Assembly (NCBI GenBank): GCA_910585525.1
Contig: CAJUFR010000005.1
Coordinates: 1 to 31,675 of the forward strand
Length of the DNA stretch: 31,675 bases
Direction: 5' to 3'
Origin: an uncultured Angelakisella sp.
GTDB lineage: Bacteria; Bacillota; Clostridia; Oscillospirales; Ruminococcaceae
Shown here: positions 21,077 through 29,187 of the stretch, in pieces
Numbering within the stretch: position 1 is the first letter of the stretch
How the letters are laid out: each line of letters starts with the position of its first letter
The notes under the pieces: model-generated
Database searches by the model: none
What the model was told of the DNA's origin: nothing
The model's input: only the letters and a program-made list of their open reading frames with translations
Position numbers and translations under genes: made by a program

Positions 21077-22633
21077 TCACCGCACCTCGAAGTCCGCCCC
21101 CATCCGGTAGATCATCGACGCCAGCCGGCATCCCTCCAGCTTGGAGCCCTTCTCCTGCATCTGCTGCACCACCTGGTAGGTGGCGCTGTACCCCACCAGC
21201 TTCCTGTAGATGCCGTCTGTCTCCTTGCCGAACTCCCCCTCCCGGAAGGCGGCCATCAGCGCCTCCCCCAGGGGGTGGTAGTCGGCAAGCTGGTTTTTGT
21301 ACACCGTCAGCTGGGGCAGGCCCTCCCGGTCCAGTTCCACCGATTCCGCCCCCTCAAGCTGGGGGAAGGCCTGGGCGGCGCAGATCTCCGGCAGGAAGGC
21401 CTGGCACTCGGCGGCTAGGGTGACGTCCCCGATCTCCGCCGCCAGCCGGGGGACGAAGGTGTCGTAGTCCTCCTCGGTGCGGCAGGACTGGAAGAGCCGG
21501 GCGGCCTTGACGGCGGCCTCCCGCAGCTTCTTACGCCCCTCGGTCCCCAGGTAGGGGTCGGGAAGGGTCGTCTCCTCCGCCTGGCGGATGAAGAAGAACT
21601 GCTTCTGGGAGGCGAACTGGGGAACATCCCACTGTTCCACCAGCCGGGCCACCTTCCGGCTCAGTTCCTCGCTTTTGACGTCATCGATGCGGCACTCCCC
21701 GGTGACCTCCCCGTTCACCTTGGCCCCGTATATCTTGACATAACACAGCTTCTGGTTGCCCAGCCGCTTGGCGATGTCCTCCTGGAGCAGGTCCCAGTAG
21801 ACCTGTCCCTCCGGGGCGGGGGCGGAGCCCATCCCGGCGATGTCGCTGGGGTACATCTCCCACCGGTGGGTCTTTCCGGCAAAGGTGGTGGTGAGTTCCC
21901 GGGGCTCCAGCCGCTCCTCCATCCGGGCCAGGCCCTGGGCGAAGGTGAACAGGAAGCCCGCGCCGGCCATGGCCAGGGCCTGGCTGGGGCTCTGGCCCAT
22001 CCCTACCGAGCACTCGAAGAGGGTCTTGCCCCACTGGGGGGCCTCCAGCCAGAGGTCCAGCACCGCCCCCTGGCGGGTGATCTGCTCCACCTGGGGGATC
22101 ACCCGGGCCTGCCACTGGGGGATATAGATGGTATCCCCCTCCATCTGGCTGGGCACCGGGAACTGGCCCAGCAGCACCCCGTAGGTGACAAAGTCCCGGG
22201 CCTTTTTGGTGTCCAGGGAATCGTTGTACCGCTCCCGGGCGGACTGGCGGTCCAGTTCCTGCTGGCAGTACAGCAGCGCCAGCTGGCACCGCTGCCGCCA
22301 GCCGGCCAGTTCCGGGCTGTCCGGGGGCAGCATGGCGTAGCCGGCCTCAAAGAGTTTCTCCGCCTCCGCCTTGCGGAGCAGGCGGCAGAGGACGCCGCCG
22401 GTGCGGAACCACCAATCCGGGTCCTCCTTCCCCTCCGCCGCCACCGACTGGAGGAGGGCCAGGGCGGTCTCCCACCCCTGGGGATCGTCCAGGTTGATGT
22501 AGGCCCGGGCCAGCAGGCAGGTGAGCTGGTAGTCCCGCTCCCCCGGCGGGACGGCCTGGATCAGGTCCACGATGGCCTGGTGATCATCCTCCTGGTGCAG
22601 CGCCTCGATCTGTTGCAGCATCTGGTCAGACAT
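21077..22633 (-). CDS. TPR-containing protein of unknown function
   Basis: 518 residues. Residues ~1-150 are helical repeats of TPR type (HQEDDHQAIVDLIQAVPP, LTCLLARAYINLDDPQGWET, LLRKAEAEKLFEAGYAML). Residues ~155-360 form an alpha/beta domain (GQFPVPSQMEGDTIYIPQWQ, FECSVGMGQSPSQALAMAGA, YWDLLQEDIAKRLGNQKLCY) that I have seen in uncharacterised proteins but cannot name with certainty. The C-terminal ~150 residues are mainly helical. No signal peptide or membrane segment. Start ATG with AAGGAGG. Monocistronic: its own promoter is upstream and the glyS promoter begins about 40 nt beyond its stop. Function not inferred. Confidence 0.85.
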   Translation of the reverse strand: MSDQMLQQIEALHQEDDHQAIVDLIQAVPPGERDYQLTCLLARAYINLDDPQGWETALALLQSVAAEGKEDPDWWFRTGGVLCRLLRKAEAEKLFEAGYAMLPPDSPELAGWRQRCQLALLYCQQELDRQSARERYNDSLDTKKARDFVTYGVLLGQFPVPSQMEGDTIYIPQWQARVIPQVEQITRQGAVLDLWLEAPQWGKTLFECSVGMGQSPSQALAMAGAGFLFTFAQGLARMEERLEPRELTTTFAGKTHRWEMYPSDIAGMGSAPAPEGQVYWDLLQEDIAKRLGNQKLCYVKIYGAKVNGEVTGECRIDDVKSEELSRKVARLVEQWDVPQFASQKQFFFIRQAEETTLPDPYLGTEGRKKLREAAVKAARLFQSCRTEEDYDTFVPRLAAEIGDVTLAAECQAFLPEICAAQAFPQLEGAESVELDREGLPQLTVYKNQLADYHPLGEALMAAFREGEFGKETDGIYRKLVGYSATYQVVQQMQEKGSKLEGCRLASMIYRMGADFEVR

Positions 22634-22671
22634 AGTGAATTTCCTCCTTGAACAGCAGGTGGTTTTTCTTC

Positions 22672-22700
22672 ATTCTAGCACCGGGGCGGGGGAAAGTAAA
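22672..22700 (-). promoter_or_regulatory. Promoter of the TPR protein gene
   Basis: Minus strand: TTTACT (22700-22695), 17-nt spacer ending in TGC (extended -10), TAGAAT (22677-22672). Confidence 0.7.
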
Positions 22701-22770
22701 GGACCGGAGCCTTCGCCCGCCGGGAAAATACTCCTGGCGAAAAGATTTTACCCATTCCAGAAAGAAACAC

Positions 22771-22799
22771 TGGCAATTCCCTTTCTCTCATGTTATAAT
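22771..22799 (+). promoter_or_regulatory. Hydrogenase operon promoter (extended -10)
   Basis: TATAAT (22794-22799) preceded by TGT, a full extended -10. The -35 at the 17-nt distance (TGGCAA, 22771-22776) is weak. The leader from here to the first start codon is about 130 nt. Confidence 0.65.
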
Positions 22800-22825
22800 A
22801 TTGTCAATTACCATCGGGTAAAAGG

Positions 22826-22885
22826 CCCTTCCCGGTAAAGCGGGAAGGGGCGGCAAGCTGTTTTCCGGTCCCCCCGGGCCGGGAC
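22826..22885 (+). promoter_or_regulatory. Structured 5' leader of the hydrogenase operon, unassigned
   Basis: A perfect 9-bp hairpin CCCTTCCCG-GTAAAG-CGGGAAGGG (22826-22849) is followed by a second weaker one, GTCCC/GGGAC (22868-22885). No T run follows either, so they are not plain terminators. I could not match the leader to a riboswitch class I know. Confidence 0.45.
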
Positions 22886-22935
22886 GGGCAGCGAATTTGG
22901 ACAGTGTGTTGGAAAAAAAGGAGGCAGAGAAGCGA

Positions 22936-23436
22936 ATGTCCAGCAGAGTTTGCAAGATCCCCTTTCAGGGGACGGAAAACCAGGAACGGGAACTGCGCGC
23001 CCTGATCCAGCGGCTGCGGGGGCAGGAGGGGGCGCTGATGCCGGTGCTCCAGGGGGCCCAGGAGATCTATGGCTACCTTCCCATCGAGGTGATGGAGATG
23101 ATCTCCACCGACATGGGGATGCCCCTGGAGGAGATCTACGGGGTGGCCACCTTCTACTCCCAGTTCTCCCTGAACCCCAAGGGGCGGTACAAGGTATCGG
23201 TCTGCCTTGGCACCGCCTGCTACGTCAAGGGCTCCGGCGACGTCTACGCCAAGCTGCAGGAGAAGCTGGGGATCGGCAGCGGGGAATGCACCCCCGACGG
23301 GGAGTTCTCCCTGGAGGCCTGCCGCTGCATCGGCGCCTGCGGCCTGGCCCCGGTGATGACCATCAACGAGGACGTCTACGGCCGGCTGGTGCCGGATGAC
23401 ATCGAGGGCATCCTGGCCAAGTACCGGGAAGCCTGA
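22936..23436 (+). CDS. hydC: NuoE-like [2Fe-2S] subunit of the NADH-linked [FeFe] hydrogenase
   Basis: 166 residues from the ATG 11 nt after GGAGG. Thioredoxin-like 24-kDa subunit fold: GALMPVLQGAQEIYGYLP, EEIYGVATFYSQFSLNP, and the four cluster Cys in VCLGTACYVKG (C-x4-C) and CRCIGACGLAP (C-x3-C). It carries a [2Fe-2S] cluster and relays electrons in the trimeric HydABC (HndA-type) complex in the cytoplasm. First gene of a five-gene operon. An alternative start further upstream (TTG 22897) has no better ribosome site. Confidence 0.95.
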   Translation: MSSRVCKIPFQGTENQERELRALIQRLRGQEGALMPVLQGAQEIYGYLPIEVMEMISTDMGMPLEEIYGVATFYSQFSLNPKGRYKVSVCLGTACYVKGSGDVYAKLQEKLGIGSGECTPDGEFSLEACRCIGACGLAPVMTINEDVYGRLVPDDIEGILAKYREA

Positions 23437-23450
23437 CGGAGGGTCCTGTC

Positions 23451-24026
23451 ATGATGCAGGAACTCTCCCTCAACGTCCTGGACGTGGCGGAAAACTCGGT
23501 GCGGGCGGACGCCTCCCTGGTGGAGATCACCGTGGAGGAGGACACCGCCGCCGGCTGGCTCACCATCGTCATCCGGGACAACGGCAGGGGGATGACCCCG
23601 GAACAGGTACAGACGGTCATCGACCCCTTCTACACCACCCGCACCACCCGGAAGGTGGGGCTGGGGGTCCCCTTTTTCCGCATGGCGGCCCAGCTGTCCG
23701 GCGGGGACCTGACCATCCAAAGCCGGGTGGGGGAGGGGACGGCGGTCACCGCCACCTTTGGCCTTACCAGCATCGACCGGATGCCCCTGGGGGACATCAA
23801 CGGCACCATCGCCACCCTGGTCCAGTGCAATCCCGGCATCGACTGGCTCTACACCCGGCGGAAGGACGGCCGGGAGATGGTGATGGACACCCGCCAGTTC
23901 CGGGAGATCCTGGAGGACACGCCGCTGGATTCCCCGGAGGTGCTGGGTTTTTTGCGGGATTACCTTGCCGAGAACACGGCGGAACTGCTGGCCCCGGGGG
24001 CCGCGGAACAAACGACAGAAGGATAG
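23451..24026 (+). CDS. GHKL-type ATPase protein of the hydrogenase operon
   Basis: 191 residues. The HATPase_c fold spans residues ~1-105: N-box LDVAENSVRADA, G1 DNGRGM, G2 RKVGLGVPFF and the closing GEGTAVTATF. There is no phospho-accepting His helix and no sensor or transmembrane domain, so it is not a normal sensor kinase. The C-terminal ~85 residues (DWLYTRRKDGREMVMDTRQF) are specific. It is inserted between the NuoE-like and HndB-like genes. Similar proteins accompany trimeric hydrogenases in clostridia; a role in assembly or activity control is inferred, not shown. Confidence 0.88.
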   Translation: MMQELSLNVLDVAENSVRADASLVEITVEEDTAAGWLTIVIRDNGRGMTPEQVQTVIDPFYTTRTTRKVGLGVPFFRMAAQLSGGDLTIQSRVGEGTAVTATFGLTSIDRMPLGDINGTIATLVQCNPGIDWLYTRRKDGREMVMDTRQFREILEDTPLDSPEVLGFLRDYLAENTAELLAPGAAEQTTEG

Positions 24027-24041
24027 GAGGAAACACCTCAT

Positions 24042-24419
24042 ATGAAGAGTTTAGAAGAACTGAAGGCGCTGCGGGAGCAGATGAAAGGGAAGGTGGGCAT
24101 CCGCCACGACGGGGACAGCAACATCCGCGTGGTGGTGGGGATGGCCACCTGCGGCATCGCCGCCGGGGCCCGCCCGGTGCTGGCCGCCTTTACCGACGAG
24201 GTGGCCAAGCGGGGGCTGACCCACGTTTCGGTGGGCCAGACCGGCTGCATCGGCATCTGCCAGTACGAGCCGGTGGTGGAGATATTTGAACCGGGGAAGG
24301 AGAAGGTCACCTACGTCAAGGTCACCCCGGAGATGGTCCCCGCCATCGTCAGCCAGCACATCGTCAACGGCTCCCCGGTGACCGAGTACACCATCGGCGC
24401 CAGCGGCGCCCAAAGCTGA
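24042..24419 (+). CDS. HndB-like thioredoxin-fold [2Fe-2S] protein
   Basis: 125 residues: helical start, then VVVGMATCGIAAGARPVLAA and VSVGQTGCIGICQYEPVVEI, with Cys37, Cys69 and Cys73 as likely cluster ligands. The fourth ligand is not obvious. C-terminal VNGSPVTEYTIG is typical of HndB. It is an electron-carrier subunit or partner of NAD(P)-linked [FeFe] hydrogenases. Ribosome site AGGAGG upstream; 16 nt before the NuoF-like gene. Confidence 0.92.
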   Translation: MKSLEELKALREQMKGKVGIRHDGDSNIRVVVGMATCGIAAGARPVLAAFTDEVAKRGLTHVSVGQTGCIGICQYEPVVEIFEPGKEKVTYVKVTPEMVPAIVSQHIVNGSPVTEYTIGASGAQS

Positions 24420-24435
24420 GAAAGGAGGAGACACG

Positions 24436-26223
24436 ATGTTCCGTTCCCATATCCTGGTCTGCGGCGGCACCGGGTGCACCTCCTCCGGCAGCGCCCGCAT
24501 CGTCACCGCCTTTGAAAAAGAACTGGCCACCGCCGGTCTGGACAAAGAGGTAAAGGTCATCAAGACCGGCTGCTTCGGCCTTTGCGCCCTGGGCCCCATC
24601 GTGGTGGTCTACCCCGAGGGCGCCTTCTACTCCCAGGTCAAACCGGAGGACATCCCGGAGATCGTGGAGGAGCACCTTCTGAAGGGCCGCATCGTCAAGC
24701 GCCTCCTCTACTCCGAGACGGTCCAGGAGGACACCGTCAAGAGCCTGGGGGAGACCGACTTCTACAAAAAGCAGCGCCGGGTGGCGCTGAAGAACTGCGG
24801 CGTCATCGACCCGGAGAACATCAACGAGTACATCGCCTACGACGGCTACATGGCCCTGGGCAAGGTCCTTTCCGAGATGACCCCGGAGGAGGTGGTGAAG
24901 TGCATCCTGGATTCCGGCCTGCGGGGCCGGGGCGGCGGCGGCTTCCCCACCGGTAAGAAGTGGGCCTTTGCCGCGGCCCAGCCCAAGGGGATCAAGTACG
25001 TCTGCTGCAACGCCGACGAGGGCGACCCCGGCGCCTTTATGGACCGCTCGGTGCTGGAGGGCGACCCCCACGTGGTGCTGGAGGCCATGTCCATCGCCGG
25101 CTACGCCATCGGGGCGCAGCAGGGCTACATCTACGTCCGGGCCGAGTACCCCATCGCCGTCAAGCGGCTCCAGGTGGCCATCAGCCAGGCCCGGGAGATG
25201 GGCCTGCTGGGCAAAAACATCCTGGGCACCGGCTTCAACTTTGATATCGACATCCGCCTGGGCGCCGGCGCCTTTGTCTGCGGCGAGGAGACCGCCCTCA
25301 TGACCTCCATCGAGGGCCACCGGGGCGAGCCCCGCCCCCGTCCCCCCTTCCCCGCCGTCAAGGGCCTGTTCGGCAAGCCCACCATCCTCAACAACGTGGA
25401 GACCTACGCCAACGTCCCCCAGATCATCCTCAACGGCCCCGAGTGGTTCTCCGCCATGGGCACCGAAAGGTCCAAGGGCACCAAGGTGTTCGCCCTGGGG
25501 GGCAAGATCCACAACACCGGCCTGGTGGAGGTCCCCATGGGCACCACCCTGCGGGAGATCGTGGAGGAGATCGGCGGCGGTATCCCCGGCGGCAAGAAAT
25601 TCAAGGCGGCACAGACCGGCGGCCCCTCCGGCGGCTGCATCCCCGCCCAGTACCTGGATATCCCGGTGGATTACGACAACCTCATCGAGATCGGCTCCAT
25701 GATGGGCTCCGGCGGCCTTATCGTCATGGACGAGGACACCTGCATGGTGGATATCGCCAAGTTCTTCCTGGAGTTCACGGTGGACGAAAGCTGCGGCAAG
25801 TGCACCCCCTGCCGCATCGGCACCAAGCGCCTCTATGAACTGCTGGACAAGATCACCAAGGGCAAGGCCACCATGGAGGACCTGGATAAGCTGGAGACCC
25901 TCTGCTACCACATCAAGGAGAACGCCCTCTGCGGCCTGGGGCAGACCGCCCCCAACCCGGTGCTCTCCACCCTCAAATACTTCCGGGACGAGTACATAGC
26001 CCACATCCAGGAAAAGCGCTGCCCCGCCGGCGTCTGCAAGAGCCTCCTGACCATCCAGATCCTGCCCGACAAGTGCCGTGGCTGCACCCTCTGCGCCCGG
26101 AACTGCCCCACCGGGGCCATCAGCGGCAAGGTGAAGGAAGCCCACGTCATCGACCCCGAAAAGTGCGTCAAGTGCGGCGTCTGCATCGAGAAGTGCCGCT
26201 TCGGGGCCATCGTGAAGAAGTAA
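24436..26223 (+). CDS. hydB: NuoF-like NADH/FMN subunit of the [FeFe] hydrogenase
   Basis: 595 residues. The N-terminal [2Fe-2S] domain has VCGGTGCTSSGS and TGCFGLCALGP. The NADH/FMN core has GLRGRGGGGFPTGKKW, NADEGDPGAFMDR, GAYICGEET-like AFVCGEETALM and TGGPSGGCIP. The [4Fe-4S] motif is SCGKCTPCRIGT. A C-terminal 2[4Fe-4S] ferredoxin has CRGCTLCARNCPTGAI and CVKCGVCIEKCRFGAI. It accepts or donates electrons at NAD+/NADH and is the bifurcation site in HydABC enzymes. Ribosome site AAGGAGGAG; 16 nt before hydA. Confidence 0.97.
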   Translation: MFRSHILVCGGTGCTSSGSARIVTAFEKELATAGLDKEVKVIKTGCFGLCALGPIVVVYPEGAFYSQVKPEDIPEIVEEHLLKGRIVKRLLYSETVQEDTVKSLGETDFYKKQRRVALKNCGVIDPENINEYIAYDGYMALGKVLSEMTPEEVVKCILDSGLRGRGGGGFPTGKKWAFAAAQPKGIKYVCCNADEGDPGAFMDRSVLEGDPHVVLEAMSIAGYAIGAQQGYIYVRAEYPIAVKRLQVAISQAREMGLLGKNILGTGFNFDIDIRLGAGAFVCGEETALMTSIEGHRGEPRPRPPFPAVKGLFGKPTILNNVETYANVPQIILNGPEWFSAMGTERSKGTKVFALGGKIHNTGLVEVPMGTTLREIVEEIGGGIPGGKKFKAAQTGGPSGGCIPAQYLDIPVDYDNLIEIGSMMGSGGLIVMDEDTCMVDIAKFFLEFTVDESCGKCTPCRIGTKRLYELLDKITKGKATMEDLDKLETLCYHIKENALCGLGQTAPNPVLSTLKYFRDEYIAHIQEKRCPAGVCKSLLTIQILPDKCRGCTLCARNCPTGAISGKVKEAHVIDPEKCVKCGVCIEKCRFGAIVKK

Positions 26224-26239
26224 GGGAGGAGGCTGTGAC

Positions 26240-27991
26240 ATGAAGATGATAAACCTGAAGATCAACGACCTTCCGGTGACGGTGCCGGAGGGTACCACCA
26301 TCCTGGAGGCGGCCCGGAAGCTGGCCATCGATATCCCCACCCTCTGCTTTTTGAAGGACATCAACGAGATCGGCGCCTGCCGCATCTGCGTGGTGGAGGT
26401 CAAGGGGATGCGCAATCTGGTGGCCTCCTGCGTCTACCCGGTGGCCGAGGGGATGGAGGTGTACACCAACTCCAAGCGGGTGTTCGCCTCCCGCAAGATC
26501 GACCTGGAACTGATCCTCTCCACCCACAAGAAGAAGTGCCTCTCCTGCGTCCGCAGCGGCAACTGCGAACTGCAAAAGCTCTGCAAGGACTTCCGGGTCT
26601 ACGACGAGGACGTTTACGCCGGGGAAAACCCCCAGCACGACTTTGACGACACCGCCAAGCACATGTTCCGGGACAACGACAAGTGCGTCCTCTGCCGCCG
26701 GTGCGTGGCGGCCTGCCAGAAGTGGCAGGCGGTGGGGGTCATCGGCCCCAACGACCGTGGCTTCAACACCCACATCGGCTGCGCCTTCGAGCAGGACCTG
26801 GGGGACGTGGCCTGCGTCTCCTGCGGCCAGTGCATCGTGGTCTGCCCCACCGGCGCCATCGGCGAAAAGGACAACACCAAGGATGTCTGGCGCGCCCTGG
26901 AGGACCCCACAAAGCACGTGGTGGTCCAGACCGCTCCCTCCATCCGGGTCACCCTGGGTGAGGCCTTCGACCTGCCCATCGGCACCAACGTCAAGGGCAA
27001 GATGGTCTCCGCCCTGCGGCGGCTGGGCTTCGACGCCGTCTTTGACACCGACCTGGCCGCCGACCTCACCATCGTGGAGGAGGCCAACGAACTGGTGGAG
27101 CGGATCAAGAAGGGCGGCACCCTGCCCATGATCACCTCCTGCTCCCCCGGCTGGGTCAACTACTGCGAGCACTACTACCCCGAGTTCGTGGAGAACCTCT
27201 CCACCTGCAAATCCCCCCAGCAGATGTTCGGCGCCATCACCAAGACCTGGTACGCCAAACGGATGGGGCTGGACCCCAAGGACATCTTTGTGGTGGGCAT
27301 CATGCCCTGCACCGCCAAGAAGTTCGAGGTGGCCCGGGAGGACGAGGCGGCGGCGGGGGTCCCCGACGTGGACGTGGCCCTCACCACCCGGGAACTGGCC
27401 CGGATGATCGACCGGGCGGGGATCAACTTCCCCGAACTGCCGGAGGAGGAGTTCGACTCCCCCCTGGGCGAATCCACCGGCGCGGCGGCCATCTTCGGCG
27501 CCACCGGCGGCGTCATGGAAGCGGCCCTCCGCACCGCGGCGGAGTGGCTCACCGGCAGCGACGCCGCCCCGGTGGACTTTGTGGAGGTCCGTGGCGTGGA
27601 GGGGGTCAAGGAGGCCACCTACCAGGTGGGCGACCTGACCCTGAACGTGGCGGTAGCCAGCGGCCTTGCCAACGCCAAGAAGCTGCTGGACGCCGTCAAG
27701 AGCGGGGAAAAGACCTACCACTTCATCGAGATCATGGGCTGCCCCGGCGGCTGCGTCAACGGCGGCGGACAGCCGGTCCAGCCCGCCCGCATCCGCAACT
27801 GGGTGGACCTGAAGAGCCTGCGGGCGGCGGCCCTCTACCAGGAGGACAAGGACCTGCCGGTGCGGAAGTCCCACGACAACCCCACCCTCCAGCTGATCTA
27901 CAAGGAGTTCCTCAAGACCCCTGGCAGCCATGTGGCGCATCAGGTGCTGCATACCTCCTATCGCAAGCGGGACCGGTTTACTGCGAAGTAA
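26240..27991 (+). CDS. hydA: [FeFe] hydrogenase catalytic subunit
   Basis: 583 residues. In order: an N-terminal [2Fe-2S] domain (IPTLCFLKDINEIGACRICV); the His-Cys3 [4Fe-4S] motif THKKKCLSCVRSGNCELQKL; a 2[4Fe-4S] domain (CVLCRRCVAACQ, CVSCGQCIVVCPTGAI); then the H-cluster signatures TSCSPGWVNYCE (L1), IMPCTAKKFE (L2) and MGCPGGCVNGGGQP (L3). A small-subunit-like tail ends in HTSYRKRDRF. It reversibly makes H2 and, with HydB/HydC, couples to NADH and probably ferredoxin. The domain layout matches trimeric group A3 enzymes. Maturases HydE/F/G are not in the window. Confidence 0.98.
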   Translation: MKMINLKINDLPVTVPEGTTILEAARKLAIDIPTLCFLKDINEIGACRICVVEVKGMRNLVASCVYPVAEGMEVYTNSKRVFASRKIDLELILSTHKKKCLSCVRSGNCELQKLCKDFRVYDEDVYAGENPQHDFDDTAKHMFRDNDKCVLCRRCVAACQKWQAVGVIGPNDRGFNTHIGCAFEQDLGDVACVSCGQCIVVCPTGAIGEKDNTKDVWRALEDPTKHVVVQTAPSIRVTLGEAFDLPIGTNVKGKMVSALRRLGFDAVFDTDLAADLTIVEEANELVERIKKGGTLPMITSCSPGWVNYCEHYYPEFVENLSTCKSPQQMFGAITKTWYAKRMGLDPKDIFVVGIMPCTAKKFEVAREDEAAAGVPDVDVALTTRELARMIDRAGINFPELPEEEFDSPLGESTGAAAIFGATGGVMEAALRTAAEWLTGSDAAPVDFVEVRGVEGVKEATYQVGDLTLNVAVASGLANAKKLLDAVKSGEKTYHFIEIMGCPGGCVNGGGQPVQPARIRNWVDLKSLRAAALYQEDKDLPVRKSHDNPTLQLIYKEFLKTPGSHVAHQVLHTSYRKRDRFTAK

Positions 27992-28005
27992 AAGCCTGCC
28001 CGTTC

Positions 28006-28046
28006 AAAAAGCGCCCGCCCACCTTACCGGTGGGCGGGCGCTTTTT
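28006..28046. terminator. Perfect bidirectional terminator, hydrogenase and pil operons
   Basis: An 18-bp perfect stem from AAAAAGCGCCCGCCCACC (28006-28023) to its mate at 28029-28046, loop TTACC, with T5/A5 flanks. It ends both the hyd operon (+) and the convergent pil operon (-). Confidence 0.92.
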
Positions 28047-28086
28047 GAAGGTTAGAAACTGCGAAGGGAAAGGTTTTTGGCCGCCC

Positions 28087-28632
28087 CTACCCCTCCACCT
28101 GATACTCAAAGAACACGATCGTCCCCGACACCGTCGTCAACCCGTTGGTCGCCTCCTGCCCAATGGTGATGGACAGATCAGAGAGCAAGCACCGGTACAT
28201 CCCGTCGTGCAGTTCCTTCAAAATATCCTTGGCAGCGGAATAACTCCCGCTGGTAAAGCTGAGACTGATGCTCCGCCGGACGATGGTCTCCTCCGTCTCC
28301 ACCGTGGAGAACGCCAGCGAGTAATCCTGGGCGGCGGACAGCACCCGGTGCAGCTCCACCATCACCGGCTGTAGATTGTCGTAGGGCGCAAGACTCAGCG
28401 GGTCCGGGTCCTTCTCAAAGAGGGCCTTCAACTCCCGCTCCATCCTCTGCTTGTTGGTCACCCGTGCCTGGGCCGCCTCCAGCTGCTCCTGGCAGAGGAC
28501 GATCTGCTGCTGCATCCCGTCCCGCTGCTGGATCATCGGCATGCGGAACAGCATCATGTAGCCGCTCACCGCCGCCACTACCGCCAGCACGCCCAGCAGC
28601 ATCCATTCCCGGGGGGTCAGCTTCCGCTTCAT
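28087..28632 (-). CDS. pilO: PilO-like type IV pilus inner-membrane protein
   Basis: 181 residues: a short basic N-terminus, one transmembrane helix (about 12-30, LLGVLAVVAAVSGYMMLF), a coiled coil (QRDGMQQQIVLCQEQLEAAQ), and an alpha/beta domain (VMVELHRVLSAAQDYSLAF, SGSYSAAKDILKELHDGMY) as in PilO. It would pair with PilN in the inner alignment complex. Its ATG overlaps the pilN stop. Last gene of the operon. Sequence similarity in this family is low, so the call leans on architecture and gene order. Confidence 0.85.
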   Translation of the reverse strand: MKRKLTPREWMLLGVLAVVAAVSGYMMLFRMPMIQQRDGMQQQIVLCQEQLEAAQARVTNKQRMERELKALFEKDPDPLSLAPYDNLQPVMVELHRVLSAAQDYSLAFSTVETEETIVRRSISLSFTSGSYSAAKDILKELHDGMYRCLLSDLSITIGQEATNGLTTVSGTIVFFEYQVEG

Positions 28633-29186
28633 TCCGCCACCTCCTTTTGCAGCTTGATGTGGACGGTGGCCAGCACCAGCGCCCCCTCCTCCTGGGTGGT
28701 GGAGGCGGTGGTCACCGTGGTCCCCGCCACCAGGGGGGAGGACTCCAATGTGCTGACGATCCGGGCCGTCTGGGCCAGGGTCACCCCGGAGAACCGCACC
28801 TGGACCTCATCCCCGGTGATGGTGATGCTGTTCATCTGGGTGCCGGTGCCGATGGCGCTGTCCAGCAGGAACAGCACGTCCATCCGGTCCACCAGCGCCT
28901 GCTCCTCCTCGGTGGCGGCATAGCGGAAGTACCGCTCCTCCACCTGGTCGTAGTCGCTCAACTCCGCCATCACCCCCGCCAGGCGGCTCTCCGATACCGC
29001 CAGCGCCGCCCTGGTCTCCTCCACCTGGATCCACAGGTCGTACACCAGCACCTTGGACAGCCCCAGCAGCACCGTCAGGGCGAAGAGGACATACAGGGCG
29101 ATGGTGGCGGGCTTGGTGGTGCGGTCCGGTTTGTAGTACAGGTTCATGGTCCCTTTGGTGGGGACCGTGGTCTTTCCCTTGCTCAT
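28629..29186 (-). CDS. pilN: PilN-like type IV pilus assembly protein
   Basis: 185 residues from the ATG at 29186, with GGGAGGG upstream and only 1 nt between it and the pilM stop. The cytoplasmic N-terminus NLYYKPDRTTKP matches the PilN peptide known to bind PilM. It is followed by a transmembrane helix (ATIALYVLFALTVLLGL), a coiled coil (EETRAALAVSESRLAGVMAE) and a beta-rich end (MNSITITGDEVQVRFSGVTL). Co-transcribed between pilM and pilO. Confidence 0.87.
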   Translation of the reverse strand: MSKGKTTVPTKGTMNLYYKPDRTTKPATIALYVLFALTVLLGLSKVLVYDLWIQVEETRAALAVSESRLAGVMAELSDYDQVEERYFRYAATEEEQALVDRMDVLFLLDSAIGTGTQMNSITITGDEVQVRFSGVTLAQTARIVSTLESSPLVAGTTVTTASTTQEEGALVLATVHIKLQKEVAE

Positions 29187-29187
29187 C

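Noticed and set aside
24364..26415. Very long open frame on the minus strand opposite the NuoF-like gene (about 680 codons)
   Set aside because: Composition is Gly/Ala/Val/His/Asp-rich with no domain, and it is antisense to a clear enzyme; a product of GC-rich codon third positions.
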